DNA of 61,173 nt from Candidatus Faecousia faecavium (GCA_018712645.1 DVGO01000006.1:1-61173), one strand, 5' to 3'. Shown: positions 36,258 through 45,575, counted from the first letter of the stretch. Translations and numbers: made by a program. Notes: a model not told the origin generated them from the sequence alone.

Positions 36258-37435
36258 GGATTTTCTCCCATCTGTCCGGCAATGTCCGCATCCACGATTT
36301 CCTCACCGGTTTTCTCTGCCAGCTGGGCTTTGCTGGCCTGACTCAGTCCATCCCGGACTTCTGCGTTCATGTCGCAGGTGCTGCACTTGTCCAGAGCTTC
36401 CTTGCTCACCTTGCCGTCCCGGTAATCCCGGACAACCTTGCTTTCGTACATGGAATAAGGCCGCGCCATCACCAGGGCCTTGGCCTTGTGCCAGAGCACC
36501 CACATACCGGGAACCCAGATATACTTGCGCATGGCAGGCGCCGCCGAACCGATCATCCAGCAGTTGCGCTGACAGCATCGCACATTCTGACGCACCCGCT
36601 CCGCCTGTGGGCTGTTCCAAAGCTCGTCCCAGCTTTGCTCATTCAGATTGCCCATCACTTCCTTATCCTTGGTACCGTTGCAGGGCATCACATCCCCGTA
36701 GGGGTCAATGAAGAAGGTATCAAAGCTCATGTCGCAGGGCAGCAGCCGCTTCTGTCCGTAGATATATTGAATCAGACCGTGGTTAAAGTAGGCCCGCATC
36801 CACTTTTTCGGGCTGTTGGATTTGAGCAGGGCGTTGATCAGGTCCTCAAAATTCTGGGCAACCATGGGACGGTCGTGAATCCGGTTTTTCGATTCCACGA
36901 AATAGAAGCTGTTGTGCAGGGAGGCGGTGGCAAATTCCATGTCCATCTCCTCCGCAATCCGATACAGCGGCAGCAGATCCTCTGCATTCCGATCCTGCAC
37001 CGTCATGCCAAAGCCCACGTCCTTCATGCCCATTTCCCGCAGTTTTTTCAGGGTAGAATACCCCCGGTTGTAGCCATCCGCCAGGCCCCGGATTTCATTG
37101 TTGGTCTGCTCTAACCCTTCAATGGAAATCCGGATGCCGATTTGAGGAAACTCCTTACACAGCTCCACAATCCGGTCAGTAAAGAATCCGTTGGTGGAAA
37201 TCACAATCCGGTCGCTTTTTTTGTACAGTTCCCGGACAATTTCCTTCAAATCCCTGCGAATAAAGGGCTCGCCGCCGGTGATGTTGGTAAAATACATCTT
37301 CGGCAATTTCCGGATGGTTTCAATGGACAGCTCCTCCTCCGGACGGGAGGGTGCCTTGTATCGGTTGCACATGGCGCAGCGGGCATTGCAGCGGTAGGTG
37401 ACAATCACGGTACCGTTCAATTTCTTCTGGCTCAT
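36254..37435 (-). CDS. Radical SAM/SPASM protein in the exopolysaccharide locus
   Basis: A 393-residue iron-sulfur enzyme. The radical SAM motif is in CNARCAMC (residues 16-23) with ITGGEPF as the SAM-binding turn. A SPASM-type region follows with cysteines in MPCNGT, a CCQRNC group and a C-terminal CSTCD. Such proteins modify peptides, sugars or cofactors; members also occur in capsule loci. It sits between glycosyltransferase genes with 4-nt overlaps on both sides, so it is a genuine operon member. It might dehydrate, epimerise or otherwise alter a sugar, which is inference. Confidence 0.85.
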   Translation of the reverse strand: MSQKKLNGTVIVTYRCNARCAMCNRYKAPSRPEEELSIETIRKLPKMYFTNITGGEPFIRRDLKEIVRELYKKSDRIVISTNGFFTDRIVELCKEFPQIGIRISIEGLEQTNNEIRGLADGYNRGYSTLKKLREMGMKDVGFGMTVQDRNAEDLLPLYRIAEEMDMEFATASLHNSFYFVESKNRIHDRPMVAQNFEDLINALLKSNSPKKWMRAYFNHGLIQYIYGQKRLLPCDMSFDTFFIDPYGDVMPCNGTKDKEVMGNLNEQSWDELWNSPQAERVRQNVRCCQRNCWMIGSAAPAMRKYIWVPGMWVLWHKAKALVMARPYSMYESKVVRDYRDGKVSKEALDKCSTCDMNAEVRDGLSQASKAQLAEKTGEEIVDADIAGQMGENP

Positions 37436-38658
37436 TGGTTTGTTCTCCTTGTATGCTTATGCTGATAATGTTTCAACAGGGCACTGGTGTAGTCTTCCAG
37501 CCCCATCAGGTTTGCGCCGGCGCAGTTTTCGCTGTAGCGCTCTGTTCTTTCCGGATGTTCCCAGAGGGTTCGGATTTTCTCCGTCAAATCCTCAGCGCTG
37601 CCGCTTTCAAACAGTTCCCCCGTCTGACCTGGCTGAATCAGTTCCGGAATGCCGCCAATGTCGGCACCCAGCACCGGGGTGCTCAGAGCCAGACTTTCCG
37701 TCACGGAGAAGGGGCAGTTTTCATAGCAGGTGCTGGGACAGACGCTGAACCGGGCGCCCCGAATCAGGTTCTCCAGTTCCGCCCCTTTCAGGAAGCCCCG
37801 ATTCTGGACATTCTTCCCGGAATTCACCGCCGATTCCAGCGGCCCGCTCCCGGCAAAGACAAAGGGAATCTCCGGCAGCACCTGACAGGCCCGGAGCAAA
37901 AGATCAATCCCCTTTTCCTGGGAGTAGCGTCCAAAATACAGTACATAGTCCCTGCTTTCCGAGGAAGCTATTGGCTTTTTCTCCACGAAATTGGGAAGCA
38001 GCACCGTTCGTTCCGCCAGCACCGGGTTGGTATCCAGCTTTCGCTTCATAAAGTCGGAACAGCAGAGAATGGTGTCAATTTCCCGGTAGACTCCCTGTGC
38101 TTTCCAAAAGGCCGCTTCCAGGGTCCCCAGGGCAGATTTGGGCAGGGATTGGTGAATGCACCGGTTTTTCATGCAGTGCACCGGCCCTCCCGTCAGACAT
38201 TTTTCGCAGTTTTCTCCCGTGGTGGGATTGCGCATCTGATGGTTGGGACAGACCAGCTGCCCGTCGTGGGCGGTGTAGACAATGGTGCAGGGCTGGCCGC
38301 TTTCTTTTTCCCATTTTCGGATTTCCAGAATCACCGAAGGGGTGAGTTGGTAGTTAAAGTTATTCAGGTGGCACACCTGGGGCCGCAAATCCTCCAGCAC
38401 TTTTCGTATTTTCTTCCTTGCCTCAGCAGAATAGATAGTCTTTATCGGGTAAAGCAGCTTCCGGGCAGCGCTCCCCTTGTGAAAGTCCATGTTGGCAGTA
38501 TAGCTTTCCTCCCGGTTTCCCACCCGGCGCCGGGGATGCTCCATACCAAAGTACTGTACTTCATGGCCAAGGCTTTCCAGGTATCCCCCCAGCTGAAACA
38601 GGTAGGTTTCCGAGCCGCCGTTGGGATGCAGAAATTTATTGATCATCAGAATTCTCAT
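37432..38658 (-). CDS. Family 4 glycosyltransferase with Cys-rich insert
   Basis: A 408-residue GT-B enzyme. MRILMINKFLHPNGGSE opens the N-domain and the donor-site EX7E region is in STCYENCPFSVTESLALSTP. A cysteine-rich insert (CPNHQM, CEKCL, CMKNRC) follows the HD-type acceptor motif, a feature of one branch of GT4 proteins. The ATG at 38658 has CGAGGAAATGCC upstream; it overlaps the preceding transferase gene by about 23 nt. Confidence 0.86.
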   Translation of the reverse strand: MRILMINKFLHPNGGSETYLFQLGGYLESLGHEVQYFGMEHPRRRVGNREESYTANMDFHKGSAARKLLYPIKTIYSAEARKKIRKVLEDLRPQVCHLNNFNYQLTPSVILEIRKWEKESGQPCTIVYTAHDGQLVCPNHQMRNPTTGENCEKCLTGGPVHCMKNRCIHQSLPKSALGTLEAAFWKAQGVYREIDTILCCSDFMKRKLDTNPVLAERTVLLPNFVEKKPIASSESRDYVLYFGRYSQEKGIDLLLRACQVLPEIPFVFAGSGPLESAVNSGKNVQNRGFLKGAELENLIRGARFSVCPSTCYENCPFSVTESLALSTPVLGADIGGIPELIQPGQTGELFESGSAEDLTEKIRTLWEHPERTERYSENCAGANLMGLEDYTSALLKHYQHKHTRRTNQ

Positions 38659-39808
38659 GGCATTTCCTCGGTTTGGTATAAAGGGCGATGGTACGCTGGG
38701 CGGTATCGTCCCAGCTGTATTTTCCGCAGACGAAATCCGCCGCTCCTTGCTTATATTGTTCCACCAAATCCCGGTTATCACACAGCATCTGCAATTTTTG
38801 AATCAAGTCCCGGACATTGTTTCGCTGGAACGTTACGGCCTTGTCCTCCACTACCTCGGCGCATTCCGGGATATCGCTGGTCAGGCAGCAGTTGCCATAG
38901 CTCATGGCCTCCAGCAGGCTCAGGGGCATTCCTTCCAGCAGCGACGGCATCACATACACATAGGCGTTGCTGTACAGTTCCTCCAGCACCCGCCCCTGAA
39001 CAAAGCCGGTGAAGAGAATCCGTTTATCCTCCCCGGCGCTTTCCTTCAGCTGCTGGAAAAACTCCTGGGTATCGGAAGCGCTGCCCGCAATCACCAGTTT
39101 TTTCTCCGTGTCCACTTCTTTATAGGCTTTTATCAGATTTTCCAGTCCTTTTTCCGGCACAATCCGGCCAAGAAACAGAATATATCCGTCTTTTTGAAGG
39201 CCAAATTGTTCCCGAATTATTTGGGCTTCCACTCTTTCCGGCCGGGTGACCCCGTTGGAAATAAAGGTGGTGTCTCTTCCGTAGGTGTGGTCAAAGTAGG
39301 TTTGCATCTGCCTGCTGAGCACGATGATCTCATCGGCAAATTCTACCGCCACCCGCTCGCCGAACTTAATATACTTGGCGCCAAAGCCGCCTTTCCATTT
39401 GTCTCTCTGCCAGTCCAGGCCGTGGACGGTGGCCACACATTTCTTGCCGAAAAGTTTCGGCAGCCACAGCATGGCGCAGGGGCCTTCCGCGTGAAAGTGC
39501 ACCACGTCATATTTCCCCACCGCCGCCCGGGCAGCGCCGAAAAAGCTGGAGGTCATGGCCGCCAGGCCCTTTTTATCTATGGTCAAAACGGGGCGAATGG
39601 TCACACCGTTATAATTTCTTTGTTGCTTGGTTTCAAATTCAGTCCCCGCCACATGTTTTCCTCTTCGGTTGAAGCAGGTTACCTGGTGGTTTTGCGCCGC
39701 CATGCGGGTAGATAGCTGCTCCACCACGATTTCCACGCCGCCTTCCCGGGAGGGAATCCGCTTATGTCCCAGCATGGCGATGTGCAGTTTGTCATTGTTG
39801 CGTTCCAT
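38636..39808 (-). CDS. Family 4 glycosyltransferase (DUF1972-like N-domain)
   Basis: A 390-residue GT-B transferase. The LHIAMLGHKRIPSREGGVE start is that of rhamnosyl/galactosyltransferases that often add the second sugar to the lipid-linked primer. The C-domain has LFLGRIVPEKGLENL and the donor-site PSLLEGMPLSLLEAMS. Two starts are possible: ATG at 39808 or the TTG two codons earlier (39814), which has GGAGAAAACCA at better spacing. It is the first gene after the internal terminator at 39870-39915. Confidence 0.87.
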   Translation of the reverse strand: MERNNDKLHIAMLGHKRIPSREGGVEIVVEQLSTRMAAQNHQVTCFNRRGKHVAGTEFETKQQRNYNGVTIRPVLTIDKKGLAAMTSSFFGAARAAVGKYDVVHFHAEGPCAMLWLPKLFGKKCVATVHGLDWQRDKWKGGFGAKYIKFGERVAVEFADEIIVLSRQMQTYFDHTYGRDTTFISNGVTRPERVEAQIIREQFGLQKDGYILFLGRIVPEKGLENLIKAYKEVDTEKKLVIAGSASDTQEFFQQLKESAGEDKRILFTGFVQGRVLEELYSNAYVYVMPSLLEGMPLSLLEAMSYGNCCLTSDIPECAEVVEDKAVTFQRNNVRDLIQKLQMLCDNRDLVEQYKQGAADFVCGKYSWDDTAQRTIALYTKPRKCHENSDDQ

Positions 39809-39869
39809 AGGCAATGGTTTTCTCCAGTCTGTGCCCTGTTTTTCTCTGGCACAGCAGTAATTTGGGCAG

Positions 39870-39915
39870 AAAAAAAGCAGATGATCCGGTTTGCATCGCC
39901 TTAGGATTCATCTGC
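39870..39915 (-). terminator. Terminator inside the exopolysaccharide locus
   Basis: GCAGATGA (39877-39884) pairs with TCATCTGC (39908-39915), and seven T follow on the minus strand. It lies between the LCP gene and the first glycosyltransferase gene, and no clear promoter follows it. Confidence 0.75.
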
Positions 39916-39936
39916 TCTTTTCTGTTGTTCGTTCTG

Positions 39937-40932
39937 TCAATATGCTTTTTCATAGAAAAGAGAGATTACGGTTTCCTGCAGGGAATCTTCATCGACGTAA
40001 AATTCCACAAATTCTTCTCCCTGAACCGCCTGACCGTCAATGGAGACAATGGGCTGCAGCTCGCAGGTTTCCAGCACCTTGCTCAGTTCGTTGAGCTGAT
40101 TCACCGAGCAGTCTGAAGCAAAGGAATCGTTCACCTTCAGCAGCGCCGAGCTTAAAAAGCCGTCAACGGTCTTATTCTTCTCCATCAGGGCTTTGTAAAA
40201 CTCGTTCAGGTACTGCCGCTGACGCTCCATCCGCCGCAGGTTGCTGCTGTCATCCAGCTCCGCCCGGTTGCGGACGTAGAGCAGTGCCTGCTCCCCTTTC
40301 AGGGTCATTTCCTTGCCCTGTTCCATGGCAGGGTCCAGGTCAGTAAAATCGTCCAGCAGCGTCAGGGTCACGCCGCCGACCAAGTCATTGATTTTCCCTA
40401 CCGCATCCATGGTGAGGGTCATATAGTGGTCAATTTTCACACCGCCCAGCAGGTTGGATACGGCCTTGACTGCATTGAGGCTGCTGTCGGAGCCGCCGCT
40501 TCCATAGGTGTGGGCCAGGGCCAGCTGTCCAACGAAGCTGCCGGCACCGGCGCCTCCCAGACCCAGTCGGGGAATCTCCGTCATGGTGTCCCGGTTCAGG
40601 TGGAGCAGGCTGCAGGTATTGGCCTTCTCATCGATGATGGCCAGCAGCAGGAAGTCCGACTGCATTTTGTTGGTGTAGGCAATGGTCTGCTCTTCCCGCT
40701 CAAATTTGTCCAGGCCCAGAATCAGGATGGTCTGCAAATCCTCCCGCAGGCGGTAGGTCTCCCCCTGAAACTCCACCACATTTTCGGCGATGGTGGGCAT
40801 CACCGGTTCTGTGGGAGTCTGGGTTGTTGGTGCAGCGGCAGAAGTGCCGGACTTTGCACAGGCGCTCAGTACCAGCGCTGCCGAAAGGCTCAGGGCGAGC
40901 GTTGCCGCCCTGAGCACAGTTTTCCGAATCAT
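39937..40932 (-). CDS. LCP-family lipoprotein
   Basis: A 331-residue LytR-CpsA-Psr protein that would attach the polymer to the cell wall. Unlike most members it begins as a lipoprotein: the signal ends with the lipobox LSAC (cysteine 25) instead of an anchoring helix. The LCP domain shows ILILGLDKF, LNRDTMTEIPRLG, LVGGVTLTLLDDF and a C-terminal RRMERQRQYL arginine cluster. It starts one base after the stop of the preceding gene. Confidence 0.87.
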   Translation of the reverse strand: MIRKTVLRAATLALSLSAALVLSACAKSGTSAAAPTTQTPTEPVMPTIAENVVEFQGETYRLREDLQTILILGLDKFEREEQTIAYTNKMQSDFLLLAIIDEKANTCSLLHLNRDTMTEIPRLGLGGAGAGSFVGQLALAHTYGSGGSDSSLNAVKAVSNLLGGVKIDHYMTLTMDAVGKINDLVGGVTLTLLDDFTDLDPAMEQGKEMTLKGEQALLYVRNRAELDDSSNLRRMERQRQYLNEFYKALMEKNKTVDGFLSSALLKVNDSFASDCSVNQLNELSKVLETCELQPIVSIDGQAVQGEEFVEFYVDEDSLQETVISLFYEKAY

Positions 40933-40933
40933 C

Positions 40934-41521
40934 TTAGTCCTTCTCGGTGACGAAGGCGATGGGGCCCACGGCTTCAAAGGTAACCGTTACCTCTTCGTCT
41001 TCGCTGAACTCCACGTTCTCAGCATCCACGATGACCCACTCGCCATCGACGAACACCATAACCATCAGGAAGTCATCCTTTTCCATACCCTCGACCTCAA
41101 AGGTAACGGCAACTTCCTTCTCTTTTTCCAGAGTTTCCTCCAGTTCCTTCTCCAGTTCCAGGTAGAACAGGTCCCGAACCACCAGATCCTCGGCAGTCAG
41201 GTCGGTATCCATTTCCTTCAGCACATCCGCCAGGGTGGGCACAGCCTCTTCCAGGGACTCTGCTTCTGCGATCACCTTGTAAGCTTCCTCCACAGTCTCC
41301 TGCACTTCCTTGGGTGCCTTGCTCAGGTCTACCAGCGCCGTAACCCGGACACCGGTCTGCTCCACAGTGGGAGCGCCCTTCTGCTGAACGCTGGGAGTAA
41401 AGGCCGCAGCGGTAGGCGCACCCTTCTGGGTGACGCTGGGGGTGTACTTTGCCGCACTGACCGGCAGCACCAGCATAGCTGCCGTCAGAACGGCACAGAT
41501 GGATGTAATGGTTTTTTTCAT
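40934..41521 (-). CDS. Secreted protein of unknown function with TPSV-QKGAPT repeats
   Basis: A 195-residue protein with a clear signal peptide (MKKTITSICAVLTAAML, cleavage after VSA). Two copies of a TPSVxQKGAPT motif follow at about residues 26-50. The rest is very acidic, with a helical Glu-rich middle and a beta-rich end, VTFEAVGPIAFV. No enzyme motif is recognisable and there is no anchor. It lies between cpsB and the LCP lipoprotein gene, with GCGAGGT before the ATG, so a role in wall attachment or export of the polymer is plausible. Confidence 0.75.
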   Translation of the reverse strand: MKKTITSICAVLTAAMLVLPVSAAKYTPSVTQKGAPTAAAFTPSVQQKGAPTVEQTGVRVTALVDLSKAPKEVQETVEEAYKVIAEAESLEEAVPTLADVLKEMDTDLTAEDLVVRDLFYLELEKELEETLEKEKEVAVTFEVEGMEKDDFLMVMVFVDGEWVIVDAENVEFSEDEEVTVTFEAVGPIAFVTEKD

Positions 41522-41596
41522 GTGTTTACCTCGCTTTGATGTATTTTTAATTACGCCTGGCATTCCCATCCAAGAAAGTCCCGGCGGTAATTACCG

Positions 41597-42280
41597 TCAT
41601 ACCTGCACCGTTTCCCAGGCAGGTTTCAGATGCCGGGTATTTTGTATGTTCCCGGCGATTTTGGGGGGCAGGGTGTCCCAATTGGGTGCACGCCAGTGCT
41701 GTCTGTGGCAGTCTGAGCCCAAGAATTGGATTTCTCCCCGCTGCAGCATCCGCATGGCCTGATAGCGGGTTTTCCAGCTGCTGAAAAAGGACACATTGGC
41801 CTGTATCCAGATGCCGCTGCTGCGCAGCCTGGGCCAGATAGCCTTGGGCTGCAGGGAGAAATATCGCTCCGCGTGGGCCAGAACCACCTGAATATCAGGT
41901 GCAGCGGCACATTCCAGCAAATCTTCCACCATCCGCTCTGTCCAGCGGGAAAAGGGCATTTCCAGCAGCAGCAAATCTGTTCCGGAAATCCGCAGCTGCT
42001 GCACCCGGGGCGAAGAGCCGATGCCTTCAAAATAATGCACCTCCGCCCCCAGGAACAGCTGAGGGGCATCCTCCGGCAGCTGCTGTTTCAGCATTTCCCA
42101 GGCCCGGCTTCGTCGGGCAAGAAATTCCTCCGGACTGTTCTCCCAGGGATAGTAATGAGGTGTCAATACCACCGCATCCACCCCCTGCTGCTGTTCCTGG
42201 CGAAGCATCCACAGACTTTCCGCCACGCTTTTGCAGCCGTCATCCATCCCCGGCAGGATATGGGTGTGAAAATCGATCAT
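41597..42280 (-). CDS. cpsB: Tyrosine-protein phosphatase CpsB/YwqE-type
   Basis: A 227-residue PHP-domain, metal-dependent phosphatase. The N-terminal MIDFHTHILPGMDDG carries the first histidines (5 and 7), with HAERY and SDCHR later. In Gram-positive capsule systems it dephosphorylates the tyrosine kinase CpsD and so tunes chain length and export. It overlaps cpsD by 4 nt. Confidence 0.93.
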   Translation of the reverse strand: MIDFHTHILPGMDDGCKSVAESLWMLRQEQQQGVDAVVLTPHYYPWENSPEEFLARRSRAWEMLKQQLPEDAPQLFLGAEVHYFEGIGSSPRVQQLRISGTDLLLLEMPFSRWTERMVEDLLECAAAPDIQVVLAHAERYFSLQPKAIWPRLRSSGIWIQANVSFFSSWKTRYQAMRMLQRGEIQFLGSDCHRQHWRAPNWDTLPPKIAGNIQNTRHLKPAWETVQV

Positions 42281-43023
42281 GGTCCAGCCCCCTTTCCGGG
42301 CTGTCTGTAATCGCCATAGGACTTGCCATAACGCCGATAGTTTTTCCTCTGGACATCGGCACCGGTCATCACAAAGCCCAGAATTTTGGCATTGGCAAAC
42401 CGCAGCTGCCGCACCACTTCCTCCAGGGAATCCCGGTCGCAGTAATTCTGCCGGACCACAACCACCATCCCATCCACGATCTTGGACACCAGCACCGCAT
42501 CGGTCACCGCCGTAATTGGGGGTAAGTCCACAATAATCACGTCAAAGGCTTCGGACATGGTCTGAATGGTGGTTTTCATATTGGCCGAACCCAGCAGCTC
42601 CGCGGGATTCGGCGGGATATCTCCTGCCGAAGCCACCCAAAGATTGGAGATCAAATTGGTTCTCTGCAGAATCTCATTGCCGGAAACCTGACCTACCAGC
42701 AAATTGGTGATCCCCGGCTTCTGTTTCAGCCCCAGGCGCTTGGCCACCGTGGGCAGTCGGAGATCCGCTTCCATCAGCAGAACTCTGCCCCCGCTTTGGG
42801 CCATGGTGTAGGCCATATTGATGGAGGTGGTGCTTTTCCCCTCTCCCTTCATGGCGCTGGTGACACCAATAACCTTGCAGCCGGTGCTGTCGGAAAGGCT
42901 GAATCCCAGATTGGTCCGCAGCAGCTTGTATGCTTCCGCCGCCCCGAAGCTCAGGTTCTCTCCCAGGGTTTTCCGGGATTCTTCCAGAGAAAGGTTGTCA
43001 GCATTCACAGCTTTTTTCTTCAT
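42277..43023 (-). CDS. cpsD: Capsular tyrosine kinase CpsD-type
   Basis: A 248-residue BY-kinase. Walker A is around SAMKGEGKST (56-65), A' is LLMEADLRLP and Walker B is VIIVDLPP. The C-terminal tail carries four tyrosines (229, 232, 236, 239) in a NYRRYGKSYGDYR cluster, the autophosphorylation site. It works with the membrane activator encoded just upstream (overlap 4 nt) and is reversed by CpsB. Confidence 0.94.
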   Translation of the reverse strand: MKKKAVNADNLSLEESRKTLGENLSFGAAEAYKLLRTNLGFSLSDSTGCKVIGVTSAMKGEGKSTTSINMAYTMAQSGGRVLLMEADLRLPTVAKRLGLKQKPGITNLLVGQVSGNEILQRTNLISNLWVASAGDIPPNPAELLGSANMKTTIQTMSEAFDVIIVDLPPITAVTDAVLVSKIVDGMVVVVRQNYCDRDSLEEVVRQLRFANAKILGFVMTGADVQRKNYRRYGKSYGDYRQPGKGAGP

Positions 43024-43784
43024 AGAAACTTCCCTCGCTTTTTGCTCTGCTGTCCGGCGCTGACATCGTAGGCATTGGCACTCTGACTGGACAGCAAATC
43101 CGGAATCACCGCCAGCACCGGGATATCGTAAGTCTGAATCAGATAATCCGAATCGTGAATCACATCATCCAGCATCTCCCGGATGATGACCACTCCGCAG
43201 GCCAGAATCACCCCAAGTACAAATCCCAGCAGCGCATTGCCCCGCAGACTGGGGGATGCTTTTTCCGTAGGCTCCACCGCATAGTCCACAATCCGGGCCG
43301 AACTGCCTTCCACAATGGAGGCAATCTTCTGGGGCAGAATCTGGGCAATGGCATTGGCCAAAACCTCCGCTTCCTTCGGGTCCGGGCTGGTAACCGTAAT
43401 GGAGAACACTTCTGTAGAGTTCACCGACTGGGCGGAAATCATCTTTTTCAGCTGTTCATAGCTGTAGTTGACCTTGGTTTGGGCAATGACCTCCGACAAG
43501 GTGGCCCGGGTGTTCAGAATCACAATATAGGTATCCACCAGAGTCTGGGCGGCGCTGAGCTCCGCCTGACTGATGCTGACCTTTGTGCTTCCCACAGAGA
43601 TATTGTTGCTGTTTACATACATCAGCGCTTCGGCTTTATACAGCGGCGTTACAAAAAACGCCGTATATCCCAAAGCAGCCGCCGCTGCCAGCACACCGGC
43701 AATTACAATCCCCACTGCCTTTTTCCACAAAGCCTGTGCCATTCGCAGCAGGTCAATTTCCAATTCACCAGTTTCGTTGTTCAT
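43020..43784 (-). CDS. cpsC: Chain-length regulator/CpsC-type (Wzz domain)
   Basis: A 254-residue membrane protein with two helices (about 23-45 and 175-197) flanking an extracellular domain, the Wzz/CpsC plan. The motif EIDLLRMAQALWKKA precedes helix 1, and a proline-rich region (VEPTEKASPSLRG) precedes helix 2. It activates CpsD and sets polymer length. The ATG at 43784 has AAAGGACTGTAGG upstream. A promoter lies about 90 nt ahead. Confidence 0.92.
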   Translation of the reverse strand: MNNETGELEIDLLRMAQALWKKAVGIVIAGVLAAAAALGYTAFFVTPLYKAEALMYVNSNNISVGSTKVSISQAELSAAQTLVDTYIVILNTRATLSEVIAQTKVNYSYEQLKKMISAQSVNSTEVFSITVTSPDPKEAEVLANAIAQILPQKIASIVEGSSARIVDYAVEPTEKASPSLRGNALLGFVLGVILACGVVIIREMLDDVIHDSDYLIQTYDIPVLAVIPDLLSSQSANAYDVSAGQQSKKRGKFL

Positions 43785-43877
43785 GTTCCTACAGTCCTTT
43801 GCAATCGTCATACAGGGGAAGGGCCTTGGAAGATGCCCCGGCATTTTTCCTTCGGGCATGCTCCTCAAAGCTCGCTT

Positions 43878-43906
43878 ATGATAACATATGCCCTAATTAA
43901 AATCAA
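43878..43906 (-). promoter_or_regulatory. Promoter of the cpsC-cpsD-cpsB unit
   Basis: TTGATT (43906-43901), 17 nt, TATCAT (43883-43878) on the minus strand, inside an AT-rich stretch between the initiating transferase and cpsC. Confidence 0.7.
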
Positions 43907-44013
43907 GCGTTTTTGTTCAAAAAACTCTGTAATCTTCTACCATTTCATTAACATTTTGTTCTTAAAAGTTCAAATTTTACAAGTATTTCCAAGCAATACA
44001 TTTTCTTCCATTT

Positions 44014-45486
44014 TTACATAGAACCGGTTTTTTTGAATACCGCCTGCACCGTTTTCAGCAGGATGCGAAAATCCAGCCCCGGCGTCCACTCGTTGATATA
44101 TTGCAGGTCCAGCTTCACCACTTCCTCAAAATCCGTGATGTTGCTTCTGCCGCTGACCTGCCACATACCGGTAATCCCCGGGCGGAAAGCCATTCTCGCC
44201 CGGTGGTAGAGTGCATATTTATTCCACTCGTCCAATGTGGGCGGGCGTGTGCCTACCAAGGACATGTCCCCTTTCAGCACGTTCCAGAACTGAGGCACCT
44301 CATCCAAGCTCCAGTCCCGCAGATAATTGCCAATGCCCTTTTTGATGGTCCCATCGGGAAGCCGGCGGGCGCCGATGATTCTGGGGTCAAAGTCCAGTTT
44401 GAACATCATCCCATCCGCCACCCGATTATACTGGCGCAGCTCCTGCTTTCGCTGCTCTGCGTCCAGCACCATGCTGCGCAGCTTGTACATGGTAAAAAGC
44501 TTTCCGTTTCTGCCGATACGCTGCTGCTTAAATATAATCGGCCCCGGTGACTGTATCAAAATCAGCGGTCCCACAATCACCAGGACCACCCCAGCCAGTA
44601 CGCAGCCTGCCAAGCCCCCTAGGATATCCATGGTCCGTTTGAAAAATGCCTGCCGGAAGGTAACGCTTCTGACCACGCTGGTCAGCACCGTAAACCCTCC
44701 CACATGCTCCACCATTTCCTGAAATTCCGCCGCGTCCTGCCGAAAATCCACCACCCGCTGGACCGCCACGCCGGATGCGGCAATTCTGTCCAGTGATTTT
44801 TGCAGGGGTTGCACTTTGGCGCAGGATTCCTTCAGATCCTGCACCACCAGCAGTTCATCCACCCAGTTCCGGCAGATATACGCCTCCAGGCTCTCCCGGG
44901 ATGCTACCACCGGAATGCCTCCCAGCTGAGATGGGAGATTTTCGGTTTTCTCGTCCAGCAGCACCAGCCCTGCGATAGTGGACAGGCCATGCTGGTTTTT
45001 CCGCAGATTTTTCAGCACAGACTCGATCCATCTGCTGTCAGCCGCCACCAGCATGGCATTTTGCAGCCGCAGATTTCCCCGGTTCCGAATAATGCGCTTC
45101 CAGGAAATGCGAATCAGGTAATTCAGCAAAAAGTACAGTCCCCCGGTGAGGATGCAGACCATCCGGGAATAGACAATCCCCGCCTGTACCGAAAACAGAT
45201 AGAACACGGAAAACAAGGTCACTACCCCGGCACTTTTGGCGCACTGTACCAATTCTTTCCACAATCCCCGCCGCAGAATATCCCGCAGGGATTCCGAGAA
45301 AAACAATACCAGCAAATCCGCGCAGATCAGCGTCAGATTTACCCCCCAGTACTCCCAGGGAAGACCGGGACTATCCCATCCGTGGCGTATTTTACATGCC
45401 AGCAAAAAGCTTATCTGCAGCGCAAACAAATCCAGCAGCATAAAATCCAGATGCTTCAGCCAGCCCGTTGTCCGTTGTCTGTACAT
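44014..45486 (-). CDS. Initiating phosphoglycosyltransferase (polyprenyl)
   Basis: A 490-residue membrane enzyme that starts the repeat unit by moving a sugar-1-phosphate to undecaprenyl phosphate. N-terminal helices (five) and a CoA-binding-like domain precede the bacterial sugar transferase domain, with SPGPIIFKQQRIGRNGKLFTMYK (core QQRIGRNGK), the RRLPDGTIKKGIGNYLRDWSLDE-type block (core LRDWSLDELPQ, here EVPQFW) and GTRPP near the end. The ATG at 45486 begins the first helix; the open frame upstream has no family resemblance. Ribosome site GGCGGGGTG is modest. Confidence 0.9.
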   Translation of the reverse strand: MYRQRTTGWLKHLDFMLLDLFALQISFLLACKIRHGWDSPGLPWEYWGVNLTLICADLLVLFFSESLRDILRRGLWKELVQCAKSAGVVTLFSVFYLFSVQAGIVYSRMVCILTGGLYFLLNYLIRISWKRIIRNRGNLRLQNAMLVAADSRWIESVLKNLRKNQHGLSTIAGLVLLDEKTENLPSQLGGIPVVASRESLEAYICRNWVDELLVVQDLKESCAKVQPLQKSLDRIAASGVAVQRVVDFRQDAAEFQEMVEHVGGFTVLTSVVRSVTFRQAFFKRTMDILGGLAGCVLAGVVLVIVGPLILIQSPGPIIFKQQRIGRNGKLFTMYKLRSMVLDAEQRKQELRQYNRVADGMMFKLDFDPRIIGARRLPDGTIKKGIGNYLRDWSLDEVPQFWNVLKGDMSLVGTRPPTLDEWNKYALYHRARMAFRPGITGMWQVSGRSNITDFEEVVKLDLQYINEWTPGLDFRILLKTVQAVFKKTGSM

Positions 45487-45575
45487 ATCCAAACACCCCG
45501 CCTGTTTCTTCTTTCTATTCTGTTCCAATCCGGGCAGTACATACCTTCCAGGGAGAAATTTCTTGCCGATTCCAG

